From contig QLII01000001.1 in the NCBI GenBank assembly GCA_003259005.1, positions 5,038,501 through 5,102,500 on the forward strand: a stretch of 64,000 nucleotides of DNA, given 5' to 3'. Shown here piece after piece: positions 1-10,428 of the stretch. The stretch's first letter is position 1. Each line of letters begins with the position of its first letter. The notes under the pieces were generated by a model. That model saw only the letters and a program-made list of their open reading frames with translations, did no database searches and was not told the DNA's origin. The DNA is from Spirosoma telluris. GTDB taxonomy: Bacteria > Bacteroidota > Bacteroidia > Cytophagales > Spirosomataceae. The translations under genes and the position numbers were made by a program.

Positions 1-238
1 AGAGGTGCGAAATGGTATAGACGATCGAAAAAATAATGATCAGTTCATACCAGATTAACCAGGGATCTGGAAATATTGAGCCAAAACCCATTAGTATGAA
101 ACCTGTAAGCCATACCTGCTTTAGATACCTATCCCACCCAGGTAGTCGTGTCTCGGTCTCCAGAAATTTCCGGATATACCGAATAATCACAGAAGCAAGA
201 CCAATCGCTATATACGATTCACCATCTGACCAGTTCAT
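1..238 (-). CDS. Small integral membrane protein, 3' end outside window (partial)
   Basis: An open frame of 79 codons reads from an ATG at 238 down to the window edge without a stop. The ATG overlaps the TGA stop of the upstream transporter gene in an ATGA arrangement, so translation is probably coupled. The visible protein is mostly hydrophobic, with about three potential membrane segments (roughly residues 9-22, 42-58 and 63-77) separated by short charged stretches rich in Arg and Glu. I do not recognise the family. A plus-strand open frame over the same bases is the antisense shadow. The function is unknown, possibly accessory to the transporter. Confidence 0.6.
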   Translation of the reverse strand, partial: MNWSDGESYIAIGLASVIIRYIRKFLETETRLPGWDRYLKQVWLTGFILMGFGSIFPDPWLIWYELIIIFSIVYTISHL

Positions 239-3200
239 AGCTGCTCTTTGTTAGTGTTCATCGACTGACGGGCAATGAGTTCATTCTGCCGACGAATACG
301 GCCGGATAGACTTCTGACAATACTACGAAGTACTTCCCCTCGCTCTTCCATCAGGTCGAAGAAATCATCCTGATCAATACGTAGCAGCCGGATGTCGGTA
401 ACGGCTTCGGCGGTGGCCGAACGGGCTTCGGTATCCAGCAGGGCCAACTCACCAAAGAAATCACCCCGGCCAAAACGGGCTAATTCCGTTTCGCCATCCA
501 GAATCACGACTTCACCCGCATAGATTACATACATACCCGAACCCAGGTCGCCCTTATGAAAAATGGGTTCGCCAGCGGCATGCTGCTCTTCTTTCATAAT
601 CGGCGTTATGCTGGCCAGCACATTCTCAGGGGTTTGCGAAAACAGGCTCGTATGCGACAACAGCAGTACACGGTCGTAAGCTGCAATCTGGTCGGTCGAA
701 TGGGTTGAGTGACTCATAAGCAAAGGAGATAAGGCAGAAAAACGAGACGCTAACGATTCACGAGCCGGCAGGGCTTCGGCAGCCGGTAAACTTCGCAAAA
801 CAACACTAACTGTCCAGGCTGAAAAAACGCCCTCACCTGTCCGCAAGATAAACGCCCGAATCGACTCAGACTCATGAAACGTGCCAAGTTCAACAGCAAG
901 AATACGAACCTTTTCGGGACGGGGCAGATCATCGACCAGAACTTGAAGGGTTTGATAGGTAGCCCTGGGAATCAGGTTGTCAAGCATTTCGAGCGCATTG
1001 GCCCGACGCTCGCGGGCGGGGTGGCTAATACCCATGCGCGCTCCGGCAATCGTATCTGAATCATAGAGTTGTGTGAGTATATCAAACAACCGCTGAAGTA
1101 GTACAGACAATTCATAATCGAGCGTTTCGGTCAGATCTACATCAGTCAGGCTACCCTGTAGCAATCGTTGCGCCAGCCGGACTTCCTCGTGCATCAGCCC
1201 GCGAAATATAGCATCGTCGGCCGGTTCGTTGGCAAAACGACGTAACGCCCGCAGAGCGGCTCCACGCACCTGCAAATCCGTTTTCTGGGCCAATTCGTTC
1301 AGGAGCAGACGGCTTTCATGCGTATCAATAGCTCCACAAATGGCAGCTATCCGTTCCAGAACAAATTGCTCTGTTGTTGATCGTTGAACCCGACGTAAGG
1401 CCGGAATTAGTTCGGGACCGCGTGCTTTCAACGCGTGTACAACGGCCCGACCGATGGTTCCATGTGTCAGGTTATCGAGTAAATACTGGGTCAGTTCCTC
1501 GTTTGCCAGCTGGCCAGCGGCCGAAATAGCGGCCTTTTTCACATCGGTAGCCGAACTGGTGAGCCGCTCCTTTACAATAGGTGCAAAGTCATTCAAGTGT
1601 AGCGTCGCAATCAGATTCAACGCCATTTGCTGATGGGAAAGATCTTTATCTGTAGCCAACTGCGTCAAACTCGCCTGAGCAACGGCATCGTGCGGATTCA
1701 ACTCCAAAACACCTTTAATGGCGCCCTGCCGAATGCTTAAATCCGTATGATTGATAAGTGGGGCCAGTTCCGAAGGCTCCACATTAATTCGCCGACCTAA
1801 CAGGTAAGATGCCTGCTGACGAAGACCCGGTTCAGAATCAGCCAGAGCAATATGCGTTAACTGTCGAATAGGTACCGGCTGGTTGATGTGCGTTATGGTA
1901 GCCAGCGTTCGCCGACGAACATCCGCATCGGCATGTGTCAGTAAGGAAGGTACTCGCTGGCTCAGTTCAGTGGGATTATGTGCATCCAACCAGCTAATAG
2001 CCATCAGAACATCGTCTACGTTAGTGCTCTGCAATTGCTGAATGAGACTCGCCTGGGCTACGGTAGGCATAGCTAATTGATCACTTTCCAGAAAACGACG
2101 GCCAATGGCATCGTTCAGCTCATGGAGGTACCGTTTGTAGGTATGCCGCAACAACCAGACAGCTCCAGCCAGTAAGCCGACCCAAACCAGCGCACCACCC
2201 GATTCAAGAGTCGTGTGTAAAACAAAAATCAGAAAACCCGCCAATCCTAAGCCGATGGGCTCATATAAACCTTTTGCCAGTGTATGACCTTTCAGCCGTT
2301 GTGGGGGCAATAAAGGCTGAAACAGAACAAGAAATACAGGATCGAACAATGCCCGGCGGACTACCTCAAAGATTAGATAGAGTCCACAGAAATAGATTAG
2401 TAACACGGTCTCGCTTGTTGCAACGTAGTGCAGAACAATCAGCCCGGCTAAGCCTATCAGTGCTACCCAGGGCAATACCAGCAAGGATCGTTGTACACCA
2501 AACTTGTCGAGTACCTGCCGCGATAGAAGTAGTTTAACCAGCATGGCCACACCATACGTGAGGGCCAGCACATAACTCACATACCGAATCACTTCGGTTT
2601 GGTCATGAAATCGGTGTTTTACGTTAATGAAAAAATTGTATTCGATTTCGGTGGCTACGGCGGCCAGCATGGCCAAGCTCAAACACATATAAAAAATCAG
2701 CTCACTGCCGCCAAACCGCTTGCCAATCAGCCGCGAAGGTTCCCGGCCAACCGCCCGGTCCGAACGATGCGGGGCATGAACATCATGTGACTGAATCGTT
2801 AGTTGCACAACATACAATGCCGCCAGAAACGCCCCGAAGGCTACCAGCAATAGCCGTAGTACATCAGCGTGAGCATGAACCAGGGCAGCCAGAATAGCGC
2901 CCAGTGCCTTAGCGGGCATATCGCCCGAGCTGATCACGCCAAATAACCGCTTGCTCTGCCGCGTATCGAATACAACTGCCGAGACGCCCCAGAACTCAAG
3001 ATTAGTGAGCAGATAAATGATTCGATAGCCTGTCATAATGGCGACTGCAGCCGCTACGGAATGGCCAACAATAACCAACACACCTACCACTACCGTCATG
3101 ACCACAGCCGCTAGTAACACTCTAACCGCTAAGCTCCGTAAGGCCAGATGGTGTTCATAATAAGCGTAAACTCTCCCCACCCCGATCATGGCGATTGCCG

Positions 3201-3420
3201 CCACCACATAGGCAACAGGGAGGCTCGTTTCCGGGTGATTTTCAAGCAAAATAGCGTTGGCAGCCACATAAATCAGAATGGTGCCAATGCCTAACAGAAA
3301 ATTATGGATGAAAAATAATCCTACCGTTCGACCTTCCTCCGGCCGAATGCCTAATGCACGCTGCCATCGGTAAGCTGAAGAAGAAGTGGATCGATACGTA
3401 GCGTCGGGACCAACGGTCAT
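235..3420 (-). CDS. Npt1/Npt2-like nucleotide transporter fused to HEAT repeats and a cyclic-nucleotide-binding domain
   Basis: The protein is about 1061 aa with three parts. Residues ~30-440 hold about 11-12 membrane helices resembling the ATP/ADP translocase (Npt/Tlc) branch of the major facilitator fold. Residues ~450-900 are helical HEAT-type repeats. Residues ~920-1040 form a cNMP-binding domain with a clear phosphate-binding cassette (FGELALLDTEARSATA). The frame also opens further upstream with GTG at 3438, but the ATG at 3420 suits a -7 promoter box at 3449-3456 better. The architecture suggests membrane transport or sensing gated by a nucleotide ligand; the substrate cannot be read from sequence. 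It is intact, with no frame break. The downstream gene overlaps its stop by 4 bp. Confidence 0.82.
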   Translation of the reverse strand: MTVGPDATYRSTSSSAYRWQRALGIRPEEGRTVGLFFIHNFLLGIGTILIYVAANAILLENHPETSLPVAYVVAAIAMIGVGRVYAYYEHHLALRSLAVRVLLAAVVMTVVVGVLVIVGHSVAAAVAIMTGYRIIYLLTNLEFWGVSAVVFDTRQSKRLFGVISSGDMPAKALGAILAALVHAHADVLRLLLVAFGAFLAALYVVQLTIQSHDVHAPHRSDRAVGREPSRLIGKRFGGSELIFYMCLSLAMLAAVATEIEYNFFINVKHRFHDQTEVIRYVSYVLALTYGVAMLVKLLLSRQVLDKFGVQRSLLVLPWVALIGLAGLIVLHYVATSETVLLIYFCGLYLIFEVVRRALFDPVFLVLFQPLLPPQRLKGHTLAKGLYEPIGLGLAGFLIFVLHTTLESGGALVWVGLLAGAVWLLRHTYKRYLHELNDAIGRRFLESDQLAMPTVAQASLIQQLQSTNVDDVLMAISWLDAHNPTELSQRVPSLLTHADADVRRRTLATITHINQPVPIRQLTHIALADSEPGLRQQASYLLGRRINVEPSELAPLINHTDLSIRQGAIKGVLELNPHDAVAQASLTQLATDKDLSHQQMALNLIATLHLNDFAPIVKERLTSSATDVKKAAISAAGQLANEELTQYLLDNLTHGTIGRAVVHALKARGPELIPALRRVQRSTTEQFVLERIAAICGAIDTHESRLLLNELAQKTDLQVRGAALRALRRFANEPADDAIFRGLMHEEVRLAQRLLQGSLTDVDLTETLDYELSVLLQRLFDILTQLYDSDTIAGARMGISHPARERRANALEMLDNLIPRATYQTLQVLVDDLPRPEKVRILAVELGTFHESESIRAFILRTGEGVFSAWTVSVVLRSLPAAEALPARESLASRFSALSPLLMSHSTHSTDQIAAYDRVLLLSHTSLFSQTPENVLASITPIMKEEQHAAGEPIFHKGDLGSGMYVIYAGEVVILDGETELARFGRGDFFGELALLDTEARSATAEAVTDIRLLRIDQDDFFDLMEERGEVLRSIVRSLSGRIRRQNELIARQSMNTNKEQL

Positions 3421-3448
3421 AAGTAGGTTTCGGGACACGATTTATCGT

Positions 3449-3456
3449 CAAATATA
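3449..3456 (-). promoter_or_regulatory. Candidate Bacteroidetes -7 box for the Npt-like gene
   Basis: The minus strand reads TATATTTG, an exact match to the Bacteroidetes -7 consensus TAnnTTTG, 28 bases before the chosen ATG at 3420. No convincing -33 TTG was found at the expected spacing, so this is suggestive only. Confidence 0.4.
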
Positions 3457-3771
3457 CACAGCCGTCAATGAGAAGATGATAGTAACCTATGTAATATACA
3501 AATTGGCTTAGCCCTTACGAAGCCAAAACCCAATAACTGTGTATCAACTCGTAGTTGACAAAATTTATAAAGTGAAGAGGCATGGAATCATTAACAACGA
3601 AAAAAAACTATTTTTTATAGGTATCATACCAGTGACAATAAAAAGCTCTGTATGAGCACTTAATGGAACAGCAATCATTAATTGCTTTTTAATCTTTCCT
3701 TAATTATGGCTTAATCCCGGAGGTCGATTATTGTGCTCTCACTCACGCATTGTACACTGCCGATCATCTGA
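3457..3771. other. Intergenic region with no recognised content
   Basis: This stretch lies between the divergent Npt-like and SulP genes. It is AT-rich. I see no ORF, terminator, RNA gene or repeat shared with the rest of the window. A promoter for the SulP gene must lie here, but no good TAnnTTTG box was found. Confidence 0.5.
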
Positions 3772-5400
3772 ATGGAAACACCCGTCAAACCGACCACACA
3801 TTACATTCCGGCAAAAGGTCTTGCTGGGTTAAAGGAAAACTGGCAGTCCGATTTATTATCAGGTTTTCTGGTTTCGCTGATTGCTTTACCATTAAGTCTT
3901 GGGATTGCTTCTGCCAGTAATTTTCCGCCCATTATGGGTGTTCTGACGGCCATTGTCGGTGGCTTAGTCGTTGCTTTTTTTGCGGGTTCAGAGCCTACGA
4001 TTAAGGGGCCTGCAGCTGGTTTAATCGTGATTGTGGCTGGTTGCGTTGAGGAGCTTGGCCGAGGAGACAATGAACTTGGCTGGAAGTTAGCCTTGGGCGT
4101 CATCGTGGCGGCAGGTTTTCTACAGGTTATTATGGGGTTACTGAAAGTCGCTAAACTAGCCGACTTTTTCCCCCTTTCAGCTGTACACGGAATGCTGGCG
4201 GCTATCGGTATTATTATCATGTCGAAGCAACTTCATCTGGCGGTTGGTATTGCCCCGTCGGAGATGAAAGGGAAAGAGCCTCTTGAACTGATTGCCATGG
4301 TGCCTGAGAGTCTAGCCCATATGGAATGGCACGTAGCCATTATTGGCATTATAAGTTTGATTATCCTATTTAGCTGGCCAAGCATTAAAAGCGCAGCAGT
4401 TAAACGTATTCCACCCGCACTGGTCGTATTGGTCGTAGCCGTAGCCTTAGGCTTCTACTTTCACCTATCCGATACCAGGCAATATGGCTCTATCAAACCA
4501 TTAGTGAATCCTGGCGAATTCAAACTAGCCATAAACGTAGGTTTTGGTGCCTGGGCAGGCGATCTACTACCAATTGCCTTAAAATACCTGGCTATGTTCA
4601 CCCTAATCGGTTCGCTGGAATCACTACTCACGGGTAAAGCTATTGACCTGCTTGATCCGTACAAACGCAAATCGAACCTGAGTAAAGACCTGACCGCCGT
4701 CGGTATTGGCAACATGGTATCTGCGGTTCTGGGTGGAATACCCATGATTTCGGAAGTAGCCCGTTCATCGGCGAATCTGACAAACGGCGGAAAAACCCGT
4801 TGGGCTAACTTCTTCCACGGCGCGTTTCTATTGGTTTTTGTGGTTGCCCTTGTACCACTGATTAAACTCGTTCCGGTTGCCGCCCTGGCCGCCATCCTGA
4901 TTGCGGTGGGTTTCCGATTGGCAAATCCAAAAGAATTCCGCCACATGTATGCAATTGGGCCTGAGCAATTAATCGTATTTGTCATTACGATCATTGCTAC
5001 CCTGGCAACGGATCTGCTGATTGGTATTGCCGTAGGTATCCTTACCGAATTCATCATTCAGGTCGTACTTGGCTTACCTTTAAAATATCTGTTCAATCCC
5101 GATCAGACATTAGTATCGAACGGAAACCATCACAAATTGACCATCAATGGTGCAGCCGTTTTTACTAACTACCTATCTATTAAAAAGCAGTTGGACATTA
5201 TTCCTCAGGAAGCGGGTCAGTACGTAACGGTCGATTTACACCGTGCACACTATGTTGACCATACGGTTATGGAGAATTTGCACAACTACGAGCGTGACTT
5301 TCAGCTTGCTGGTGGTGAATTCCACGTTATTAATCTCGATGAGCACAAGCCGATGTCGGCTCACCCGCTGGCGGCTCGTCGCAAGAAGATGGCCATTTAA
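3772..5400 (+). CDS. SulP-family inorganic anion transporter
   Basis: The 542-aa protein has the SulP pattern. After a short cytoplasmic N-terminus, roughly 10-14 hydrophobic helices run from residue ~25 to ~440, including the conserved early segment with ALPLSLGIASASNFPPIMG and the GPAAGL motif. A soluble C-terminal region (~450-542) resembles a divergent STAS domain (VDHTVMENLHNYERDF). Members move sulfate, bicarbonate or related anions across the inner membrane; the ion cannot be assigned here, and no carbonic anhydrase or sulfate-assimilation gene is adjacent. The gene is monocistronic, ending at a strong hairpin terminator. The frame is intact. Confidence 0.88.
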   Translation: METPVKPTTHYIPAKGLAGLKENWQSDLLSGFLVSLIALPLSLGIASASNFPPIMGVLTAIVGGLVVAFFAGSEPTIKGPAAGLIVIVAGCVEELGRGDNELGWKLALGVIVAAGFLQVIMGLLKVAKLADFFPLSAVHGMLAAIGIIIMSKQLHLAVGIAPSEMKGKEPLELIAMVPESLAHMEWHVAIIGIISLIILFSWPSIKSAAVKRIPPALVVLVVAVALGFYFHLSDTRQYGSIKPLVNPGEFKLAINVGFGAWAGDLLPIALKYLAMFTLIGSLESLLTGKAIDLLDPYKRKSNLSKDLTAVGIGNMVSAVLGGIPMISEVARSSANLTNGGKTRWANFFHGAFLLVFVVALVPLIKLVPVAALAAILIAVGFRLANPKEFRHMYAIGPEQLIVFVITIIATLATDLLIGIAVGILTEFIIQVVLGLPLKYLFNPDQTLVSNGNHHKLTINGAAVFTNYLSIKKQLDIIPQEAGQYVTVDLHRAHYVDHTVMENLHNYERDFQLAGGEFHVINLDEHKPMSAHPLAARRKKMAI

Positions 5401-5419
5401 TTAGTTAGCTATTCATTAT

Positions 5420-5449
5420 AAAAGCCATTCCACGTCGGGATGGCTTTTT
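5420..5449 (+). terminator. Intrinsic terminator after the SulP gene
   Basis: A 12-bp stem (AAAAGCCATTCC against GGGATGGCTTTT, one G-T pair) with a 5-base loop is followed by a T run, 20 bases after the stop codon. Confidence 0.8.
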
Positions 5450-5460
5450 GTTTGGCATAG

Positions 5461-5500
5461 TAGCGCTTTGCCAAGATAGATTCTATTGATTCTATTTTGG
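5461..5500 (+). repeat. Partial copy of the dispersed MITE-like repeat (end 1)
   Basis: About 28 bases from 5461 closely match the first end of the MITE-like elements at 13774 and 62645 (reading tagcgctttgccaagatag, then attctattg). Only this end is present. It lies between the SulP terminator and the sucA promoter, and nothing else is recognised in 5501-5700. Confidence 0.55.
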
Positions 5501-5700
5501 TCAAGTACTCATTTAAATTCAGGATTGCGTTCATTTGCTATTTATCAGCAATAAATCTATAAATATGCGGCACTCATAGGCCGGAAAAGTGTATTCTGGC
5601 GACAATTTTGCGACTTCTGTTTTTGTAATAAAAATTAAAATTTAGTTGTTGTATAGCTAGTGGAGCCTCTATCTGTGTTCAGTAGGATAAAAACAATAAA

Positions 5701-5737
5701 TTTTGGGCCAACTCTGAAACTGAATACGCTACCTTTG
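5701..5737 (+). promoter_or_regulatory. Candidate promoter of sucA
   Basis: The -7 box TACCTTTG (5730-5737) matches TAnnTTTG exactly. A TTTTG at 5701-5705 could be the -33 element, at the long spacing of 24. The start codon follows 30 bases after the -7 box. Confidence 0.5.
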
Positions 5738-5767
5738 TAAGTCAAAAACAACGACGAGTTCCCCGTC

Positions 5768-8542
5768 ATGGATCAGTACTCCTATATCGCCAATTCCGAT
5801 GCGGCCTACGTAGATCAACTCTACCAGGCTTATAAGCAGGACCAGCAATCTGTTGATGAAAGCTGGCAACAATTTTTTAAAGGCTTTGAATTTTCGCTCA
5901 CGTATGGCGAAAAAACTAACGGAAAAGCCTCTGGTGCTACGCCAAATGGGGTTTCTGCCAATGGAAATGGGCAGGCTACAGTTAGCAAACCAATAGACGC
6001 TACCCACGCCGAAAAAGAAGTTTCGGTTGCCAGTTTGATTAAAGCCTACCGTTCACGTGGCCACTTACTGGCTAAAACCAATCCACTGAAAGCGCGTAAA
6101 GATCGTCAGCCACGCGTTGACCTACCCGATTATGCACTTTCGGACACCGATTTAGACACCGTGTTTGAATCAGGCAAGTTGCTTGGTATCGGACCCGCTA
6201 CGTTACGAGTCATTATGGATTCGCTGCGTAAAATTTATGCGGGCGAGATCGGTTTCGAGTACATGTACATCCGCGAGCTGGACGTGAAGAACTGGCTGCG
6301 GAACAAAATCGAGAAAGAAGCGCTCGTTTTCGAACCATCACTCGACGAGAAAAAGCGTATTCTCGAAAAACTCAACGAAGCTACCGTTTTTGAGAACTTC
6401 CTCGCAACCAAGTATCTGGGCCAAAAGCGTTTTTCGCTCGAAGGGGTGAGGTAACCATTCCTGCCCTTGACACCATCATCAGCCAGGCCGCCGACATGGG
6501 CGTTGAGGAAGTGATGATTGGAATGGCGCACCGCGGTCGTTTGAATGTACTGGCCAATATTCTCGGTAAGTCATACGAATCAATCTTCGATGGCTTTGAG
6601 GGAATGTACCGGAGCAGGTTCATGGCGACGGCGACGTTAAATATCACCTCGGCTACTCAAGCTTAACCGAAACCAAATCGGGCAAGCAGATTAGTGTAAA
6701 GCTGGCTCCCAACCCATCGCACTTAGAGGCAGTTAATCCCGTAGTGGAAGGCTTTGTTCGGGCACAGGCTGATGAAGAATATAAAGGTGACTTCACCAAA
6801 ATAATGCCGATCCTGATTCACGGTGATGCCGCTGTGGCTGGTCAGGGTATTGTGTATGAAGTGACGCAAATGGCCAAACTGGCAGGTTATCAAACCGGTG
6901 GTACTGTCCATTTCGTGATCAATAACCAGATTGGTTTCACTACCGATTTTGAAGATGCCCGCTCATCCATCTATTGCTCTGACGTAGCCAAGATCGTTGA
7001 TGCACCCATTTTCCACGTAAATGGCGATGATCCTGAAGCGGTTATTTTCTGCGCCAAGCTGGCCGTCGAATTCCGCGAGAAATTTAACCGGGATGTATTC
7101 ATCGATATGGTTTGTTACCGACGCTACGGCCATAACGAAGCCGATGAGCCGAAGTTTACGCAGCCAACGATGTACAACATCATTGAAAAGCATCAGAATC
7201 CGCGCGAAATCTACAAAGAACTGCTTATCAAGCGGGGTGATGTAGATGCCGAACTGGCACAACGCATGGATACGGAGTTTAAGAAGCAGTTACAGGATCG
7301 GCTCGACCGCGTGAAGCAGAAGGCCGAAATTCCGTACAAGCCACTCCGGTTAGACCTCGACTGGGCCGAACTTCGCTTCAGTGAACCTGAGGACTTTGAG
7401 AAATCGCCGGAAACGGGTGTTTCCGCCGAAGTGCTACAAACCATTGGTAAAGCGCTGGTAAAAACGCCGGAAGGTTTCAAACCCCTGAAGCAGATTGATA
7501 AGTTGCTGAAAGACCGGCAGACGATGATCACCGATACAAAGCAGGTGAACTGGGGTACGGCCGAGTTGCTGGCCTATGGATCGCTGCTGCTGGATGGCAA
7601 ACCAGTTCGGTTGAGTGGTCAGGATGTTCAGCGGGGCACGTTCTCGCACCGCCATGCCGTACTTCATGATTCGGAAACGAACGAGTCGTATTCATCACTC
7701 GACTTCATTCAGGATGGTCAGCAGAAGTTTCAGGTTTATAACTCGCTACTATCAGAATATGGCGTACTCGGTTTTGAGTATGGCTATGCTATGGCTAACC
7801 CACACGCGCTGGTTATCTGGGAAGCGCAGTTTGGCGACTTTTCTAATGGTGCCCAATTGATTATTGACCAGTTCATTGCCGCTGGCGAATCGAAATGGGG
7901 TATCCAGAATGGGGTAACGCTGCTACTTCCCACGGCTACGAGGGTCAGGGGCCAGAGCACTCCAACGCCCGTCCTGAGCGGTATTTACAGTTATATGCCG
8001 ACTATAATATGGTGGTGGCTAACGTTAGTACGCCAGCCAATTTGTTCCATATCATGCGTCGTCAGTTAGCATGGGGCTTCCGGAAGCCTTTGGTAATTAT
8101 GTCGCCGAAGTCGTTGTTACGCCATCCAAAATGTATTTCTCCGCTGGAAGATCTTACAAAGGGTTCTTTCCAGGAAATCATTGACGACAGCTATGCACAG
8201 GCGAAGAAGGTGAAACGGGTATTGCTTTGTACGGGTAAAGTGTATTATGATTTGCTCGAAAAACAGCAAACCGACCAACGCGATGATGTTGCCATTGTGC
8301 GTCTGGAACAACTGGCACCCCTATCTAAAACACAGTTGGATGCCGTACTTGCCAAGTACAAAAAAGCGGAACTCTTCTGGGTTCAGGAAGAGCCCGAGAA
8401 TATGGGATACTGGACCTATCTGTTACGTATTGGCTTAAATTGGCCTATCATTTCGCGTAAAGCTGCCGCTTCACCGGCAACTGGTTATCCCAAAATACAT
8501 ACTCAAGAACAAGCTGACATCGTTCGGAGAGCTTTTGAATAA
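5768..8542 (+). CDS. sucA: 2-oxoglutarate dehydrogenase E1 component (three apparent 1-base deletions)
   Basis: This is the thiamine-diphosphate-dependent E1 subunit, which decarboxylates 2-oxoglutarate in the TCA cycle and passes succinyl to E2. The N-terminus carries the typical short E2-docking start (DAAYVDQLYQAYKQD). The ThDP region is clear (IGMAHRGRLNVLAN, then GDAAVAGQGIVYEVTQ and INNQIGFTT), as is the transketolase-like C-terminal half. The frame breaks at GGGG near 6442-6447, at AA 6603-6604 and at CCC 7929-7931. Adding one base at each site gives a continuous 925-aa protein of normal length with perfect family agreement across the joins. The breaks are therefore most likely sequencing errors, not inactivation. 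sucB follows after 95 bp, forming an operon. Confidence 0.93.
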
Positions 8543-8548
8543 CAAGAT

Positions 8549-8631
8549 GTTTGCGGTTTGAGGTTTGACGTTCGTAGTTGTTTTAGAAGCATCGGCAAAC
8601 CGCAAACCGCAAACTACGAACTACAAACTAC
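8549..8631. repeat. Imperfect inverted repeat built of GTTTG/GGTTT words (family B)
   Basis: The left part (8549-8580) and right part (8597-8631) are made of the same short words (GCGGTTTG, GGTTTG, TTCGTAGTT) in opposite orientation, with the order partly shuffled. The segment GAGGTTTGACGTTCGTAGTT recurs at 13743-13762. It lies between sucA and sucB and ends 6 bases before the sucB start. Confidence 0.6.
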
Positions 8632-8637
8632 AGAAAA

Positions 8638-10262
8638 ATGGCCGTTGACATGAAAATCCCTCCTGTGGGGGAATCCATTACCGAAGTAACCGTTGGCACC
8701 TGGTACAAAAAAGAAGGTGATCACGTAAAAATGGACGATGTTCTATGTGGACTCGATTCCGACAAGGCTACATTTGAATTAACGGCCGAAGCTGATGGTG
8801 TTCTGCATATTCTGGCGCAGGAGGGCGATGTATTGCCCATTGGTGCCAGCATCTGTACCATTGATGATGGGGGTAGCGCTCCCACCCCGGCACCAACGGC
8901 CGAACCAGCCAAGGCTGAAGCACCTAAACCTGCTGAACAAGCGGCTCCAACGCCAACAGCAGTCGCTGAACCTGTAGCAGCCCCTGTAAGCAGTGCTTCC
9001 AGCGTTGTCGAAATGAAAGTCCCGGCTGTGGGTGAGTCGGTTACCGAAGTTACAATTGCTTCGTGGAGTAAAAAAGATGGGGATCAGGTTGCACTCGATG
9101 AAGTGTTGTGCGAACTTGAATCCGATAAAGCAACCTTCGAGCTTCCTGCCGAAGCCGCCGGAACCCTCCGGATTGTGGCCCAGGCTGGCGAAACGCTGCC
9201 TATTGGCGCCTTAATTGCCAAAATTGAAGTGGGGGCAGGTGCTCCCGCGGCTTCGGCCCCGGCTACTACGCCTGCTCCTCAACCAGCAGCAAGTGTTGTT
9301 ACGCCAGAAGCATCGAACGGTCAAAATGGGTATGCTGCTCATTACCCATCACCAGCCGCAGCTAAAATTCTGGACGAGAAAGGTGTCAATGCGCAGCAAG
9401 TTCAGGGCTCTGGTGTAGGTGGGCGTGTAACAAAGGAGGATGCCATGAAAGCTTCCCCGCACCGGCGCAACCAACGCCACCACCGGCCGCGCCAACGGCA
9501 CAACCGGCTCCCCCTAAACCAGCGGCACCTGCGCCCGCTCCGGCACCTGTTGTTGCCGGAAGTCGCAACCAGCGCCGGGAGAAAATGACGTCACTACGCC
9601 GGACGATTGCCCGCCGGTTAGTTGCCGTTAAGAATGAAACGGCTATGTTGACTACCTTCAATGAGGTAGACATGAAGCCCGTTATGGACCTTCGGAACAA
9701 GTACAAAGACAAGTTCAAGGAGAAAAATGGCGTGGGCCTCGGCTTTATGTCGTTCTTTACGAAAGCCGTTTGTGTTGCGCTGAAAGACTTCCCGGCAGTG
9801 AACGCTCAGATTGACGGCGATCAGATGATTTTCAATGATTTCTGCGATATTTCGATTGCCGTTTCAACGGATCGGGGCTTAGTGGTTCCCGTCATTCGGA
9901 ATGCCGAGCAGTTAAGTTTTGCCGGTATTGAAAAGGAAATCGTTCGGCTGGCTGGTCTGGCTCGCGACAACAAACTGACTATTGATCAAATGACCGGTGG
10001 TACGTTCACAATTACCAATGGGGGTACATTCGGGTCAATGCTGTCGACACCGATCATTAATGCTCCACAGTCGGCTATTTTAGGTATGCACAACATTGTT
10101 GAGCGGGCTGTAGTCGTTAATGGCGAGATTGTAGTTCGGCCAATTATGTACCTGGCCTTGTCTTACGATCACCGTATTATCGACGGTAAGGAATCGGTTA
10201 GCTTCCTCGTTCGCGTAAAGCAGATTCTGGAAGATCCTGCCCGGATGCTGTTTGATATGTAG
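8638..10262 (+). CDS. sucB: Dihydrolipoyllysine succinyltransferase E2 of 2-oxoglutarate dehydrogenase, two lipoyl domains (one apparent 1-base deletion)
   Basis: This E2 core subunit transfers succinyl from its lipoyl arms to CoA. It has two biotinyl-lipoyl domains (DSDKATFEL with K43, ESDKATFEL with K164), each followed by an Ala/Pro linker. The E1/E3-binding domain (SPAAAKILDEKG, GSGVGGRVTKEDAM) is at ~245-280. The acyltransferase domain ends with the catalytic DHRIIDG motif (H512, D516). The frame breaks at CCCC 9455-9458 inside the Ala/Pro linker; one more C restores a 541-aa protein. Two lipoyl domains instead of the single one in E. coli SucB is a known variation. It is second in the sucAB operon and is followed by a strong hairpin. 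Confidence 0.92.
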
Positions 10263-10296
10263 TCTTAGACTAGAACGTCTTTATAAAGCAACAGCC

Positions 10297-10336
10297 AACT
10301 TCCCGAAAGGTCAAAACTTTCGGGAAGTTCTGTTTT
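10297..10336 (+). terminator. sucB terminator, hairpin also found at 12362
   Basis: A perfect 13-bp stem (AACTTCCCGAAAG / CTTTCGGGAAGTT) with a 7-base loop is followed by CTGTTTTA. The same stem sequence occurs at 12362-12394 with a different loop, so this is a repeated palindrome as well as a terminator. Confidence 0.75.
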
Positions 10337-10397
10337 AGGGAGAATAGCCTTTACTACTCGAAGCCGGGTTAGTACAATTTTTGAAAAGGTAAGTTCG

Positions 10398-10405
10398 TAT
10401 ATTTG
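10398..10405 (+). promoter_or_regulatory. Candidate -7 box for the Uma2-family gene
   Basis: TATATTTG matches TAnnTTTG exactly, 23 bases before the ATG at 10429. The only upstream TTTG is at 14-base spacing, which is shorter than usual. Confidence 0.4.
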
Positions 10406-10428
10406 ATCAACCGCTAACGACTAGTACC

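Noticed and set aside
36..254. Plus-strand open frame of 72 codons at the window start
   Set aside because: It is antisense to the partial membrane-protein gene, which starts by ATGA overlap and has a convincing hydrophobic pattern.
5768..8542. sucA as a pseudogene or as separate small genes
   Set aside because: Three single-base repairs give a perfect full-length E1. The gene is central metabolism and followed by its operon partner.
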